DNA of 6,264 nt, taken from contig JAGNNG010000120.1 in NCBI GenBank assembly GCA_017990795.1, positions 1 to 6,264 of the forward strand. Direction: 5' to 3'. Made by a program: the position numbers and the translations under genes. The notes beneath the pieces were generated by a model that worked only from the letters and a program-made list of their open reading frames with translations, was not told the DNA's origin and made no database searches. Positions 5,098-6,264 of this stretch are shown here, piece after piece; the first letter of the stretch is position 1, and every line of letters begins with the position of its first letter. The stretch is from Deltaproteobacteria bacterium. Its GTDB lineage: Bacteria; Myxococcota_A; Polyangia; Palsa-1104; JAEUJZ01.

Positions 5098-5109
5098 CGG
5101 GGTCTACTG

Positions 5110-5141
5110 AAAAAACCTGCAAATCCAGCGTCTGCCGCAGG
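5110..5141 (-). terminator. Rho-independent terminator after the exported-protein gene
   Basis: On the minus strand CCTGC (5141-5137) and GCAGG (5120-5116) form a GC-rich 5-bp stem around a 16-base loop, followed at once by six T (5115-5110). It begins seven bases after the TAA of the preceding gene. The large loop weakens it a little, but stem composition, U-run and position are all right for an intrinsic terminator. It suggests that the TPR-tonB cluster has its own promoter. Confidence 0.55.
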
Positions 5142-5148
5142 AAACCAA

Positions 5149-5880
5149 TTATTGGACTCGGTTCTGCAAGGCCGCAGCTGGAGACACTTGCGGAGCGGCT
5201 GCCGACCCACTGTCCCGGGGAGCAGCATCACTCGCTCGAGCACCAGAAGCTGACAATCCCACAGAAGACGGTCCAGCATCCCCTGCTGGAGTGAGCCCGA
5301 GCGGAACCAGCCCACTCGCAGTGTCATCCAGGTCGCGCAGCCGCGCTTGCGACTGCTCTTGCGGGGTTACCAACGTCAGCACATAAGCGAAGGGCGTGTT
5401 CACAAAGATAAGCTGCCGCACCACCTGCGCTCGCTGTGTAGCCGAGGGAAGCAGGACTGCATCGACCTGCGCTCGTTGCCCAAACGTCCAGCCCGCACTG
5501 GCTTGCTGCTGCACCCGTACATTGCGCGCGCGCGGCATTTCAGCGACCCCTCCTGCATCGCGCACCAGCTGCTGCAGAGTTGTGCCGGGAACCAGGCGTT
5601 TTGCAACCAACGTCATCACCGAGCGCTCGGCCCCAGCGCCGCGACTTGCCCAGGCGAGTAGCTGCGGATAACTCTGCCGCTCTTTCGGTAAGACCTCCCA
5701 GCGCGGTGGTGGCTTAAATCCGCCAATGCCCCAGTCTCGCCGAGTGATCTCATCTTGGGGACCAGCCCACGCCCGAGTCCCAATGCCACCTAGACCAATC
5801 GCCCACGTCAGCAGACACGCCAACAGGTGCCAGGTCCTGTTGGTTCCCGCGCTACGTGTAAGTGGCCGTCTAGCAAGCAT
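5149..5880 (-). CDS. Exported protein of unknown function with Ser/Ala-rich tail
   Basis: I do not recognise this 243-residue protein. From the ATG at 5880 it starts MLARRPLTR, has a hydrophobic stretch (about 18-34) and an AWA|G site (37-39) suiting signal peptidase I cleavage, so export to the periplasm is likely. Residues about 50-195 look like a compact alpha/beta domain: strands around SVMTLVAKRL (87-96) and VVRQLIFVNTPFAYVLTLV (153-171), then a helix EQSQARLRDLDDTASGLVPL (175-194). This arrangement resembles PsbP/DcrB-like folds seen in small secreted proteins, but that is only a pattern impression. The last ~48 residues are Ser/Ala/Gly/Asp-rich and probably disordered. An in-frame GTG at 5958 would add 26 residues; ATG is preferred because it places the signal peptide correctly, though neither start has a clear Shine-Dalgarno. 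A terminator follows, so it is likely a separate transcript from the TonB cluster. Confidence 0.7.
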   Translation of the reverse strand: MLARRPLTRSAGTNRTWHLLACLLTWAIGLGGIGTRAWAGPQDEITRRDWGIGGFKPPPRWEVLPKERQSYPQLLAWASRGAGAERSVMTLVAKRLVPGTTLQQLVRDAGGVAEMPRARNVRVQQQASAGWTFGQRAQVDAVLLPSATQRAQVVRQLIFVNTPFAYVLTLVTPQEQSQARLRDLDDTASGLVPLGLTPAGDAGPSSVGLSASGARASDAAPRDSGSAAAPQVSPAAALQNRVQ

Positions 5881-6264
5881 GGCCAAACCATAGCACACGC
5901 TCCGAAGCAGACAGTACGGGCGTTTTACCGACGGTCCACGGCCCGCCTGTGCTGCCACTCAAAGCCAGCCAGGAGGCTCTGCATTCACCCTATGCACCGT
6001 GCAATCGAGCAGACGCGCCTAACTACTTGCCGCTCTATATATAGGAGTCGCAGCGTCATAGTTGGCACGACCTGGATGTAGATGCGTTTTCTCGACGACC
6101 AGTCACGCATTCCTACGCATAGCACAAGGCATGAGCTGGATCCCGCCATGTAAGCGCTCGAGCGGCATTCGCGCGACCTAGAAGCCCCATTTGCGGGCCC
6201 AATTTCCCTGGAACTTGACAGCGCGACAAAATCCGACATGGGCCCACATTTGCACGCACTTCAA
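5881..6264. other. Non-coding region upstream of the exported-protein gene
   Basis: I find no credible gene in these 384 bases; the open frames on either strand are short, rich in Arg, Ser and Cys, and lack ribosome sites. The stretch holds several small sequence features. TGCAT (5980-5984) and ATGCA (5992-5996) form an inverted repeat around seven bases. TGCACCGTGCA (5993-6003) overlaps it. CTATATATAG (6035-6044) is a 10-bp palindrome standing out from GC-rich surroundings. GGGCCC occurs twice (6195-6200, 6240-6245), each near a copy of CATTTGC. The promoter of the gene to the left is probably here, but no clear -35/-10 pair can be assigned. Confidence 0.5.
5980..6044. promoter_or_regulatory. 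Palindrome cluster, possible control region of the exported-protein gene
   Basis: Three TGCA cores (5980, 5993, 6000) arranged as two overlapping inverted repeats, plus the CTATATATAG palindrome at 6035-6044, lie 100-165 bases ahead of the ATG at 5880. An AT-only hexamer in this setting could be a -10 element reading left, but no good -35 element is found at the proper distance. Operator sites for a dimeric regulator would look like this, though short palindromes also arise by chance. Confidence 0.25.

Noticed and set aside
5028..5327. Minus-strand frame overlapping the end of the exported-protein gene
   Set aside because: It is out of frame with that gene, crosses its terminator, and has no recognisable features.
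6062..6077. Sigma-54-like promoter on the plus strand
   Set aside because: TTGGCACG matches the -24 element well, but the -12 element has GA where GC is essential, and no plus-strand gene follows.
5985..6239. 84-codon minus-strand frame upstream of the exported-protein gene
   Set aside because: It is rich in Arg, Ser and Cys with no ribosome site, domain or signal; chance frames of this size are common at this base composition.
6215..6243. Perfect TTGACA -35 hexamer on the plus strand
   Set aside because: No -10-like sequence occurs 16-18 bases downstream within the window, and the gene it would serve is not visible.
1..6264. CRISPR arrays, tRNA/rRNA genes, insertion sequences, phage or defence genes
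   Set aside because: I looked for spaced direct repeats, a tRNA T-arm motif, transposase-like proteins and terminal inverted repeats and saw none; the only tandem repeats are coding ones.

Overview
This window looks like chromosomal DNA of a Gram-negative (diderm) bacterium. G+C is roughly in the mid-50s percent, judged by eye. The evidence for a diderm is a TonB/ExbB/ExbD energy-transduction module, a predicted lipoprotein and a predicted exported protein. Several features recall Myxococcota and related former deltaproteobacteria: one ExbB with two ExbD paralogues, a TonB whose C-terminal domain carries a Cys pair and ends in FFEFQVE, and a TPR lipoprotein with an Ala/Pro-rich tail. That affiliation is an inference from protein style; there is no rRNA or other phylogenetic marker here. 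All convincing genes lie on the minus strand, so transcription runs from high to low coordinates.

Layout in transcription order. Bases 5881-6264 are non-coding as far as I can see, with a few short palindromes. Bases 5149-5880 encode an exported protein of unknown function, followed by a good candidate intrinsic terminator (5110-5141). After a 216-base gap comes the main cluster. It begins with a TPR lipoprotein (3622-4932) whose stop codon overlaps the ATG of a TonB-type energy transducer (2906-3622) as TGATG. A 238-base gap with hairpins and a possible internal promoter follows. Then come a tightly packed ExbB (1969-2667), a first ExbD (1423-1950) and a second ExbD (1016-1420). After a further 113 bases with two abutting inverted repeats lies a crotonase/enoyl-CoA hydratase family gene (126-902). 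The first ~125 bases hold an 8-bp inverted repeat and possibly the first 21 codons of another minus-strand gene running off the edge.

How the genes probably work together. ExbB and the ExbDs form the inner-membrane proton-driven motor. The TonB protein carries that energy through its Pro/Gly-rich periplasmic linker to outer-membrane partners, which are not encoded here. The TPR lipoprotein is translationally coupled to TonB and likely acts as a periplasmic scaffold or accessory factor. The exported protein upstream and the crotonase downstream are neighbours with no demonstrated functional link. I see no CRISPR array, tRNA, rRNA, insertion sequence or phage gene. The most interesting points are the double-ExbD/TPR architecture, the near-identical DNA encoding the membrane helices of the two ExbDs, the Cys pairs in the periplasmic parts of the cluster's proteins, and the crotonase that keeps only one of the two classical catalytic glutamates.
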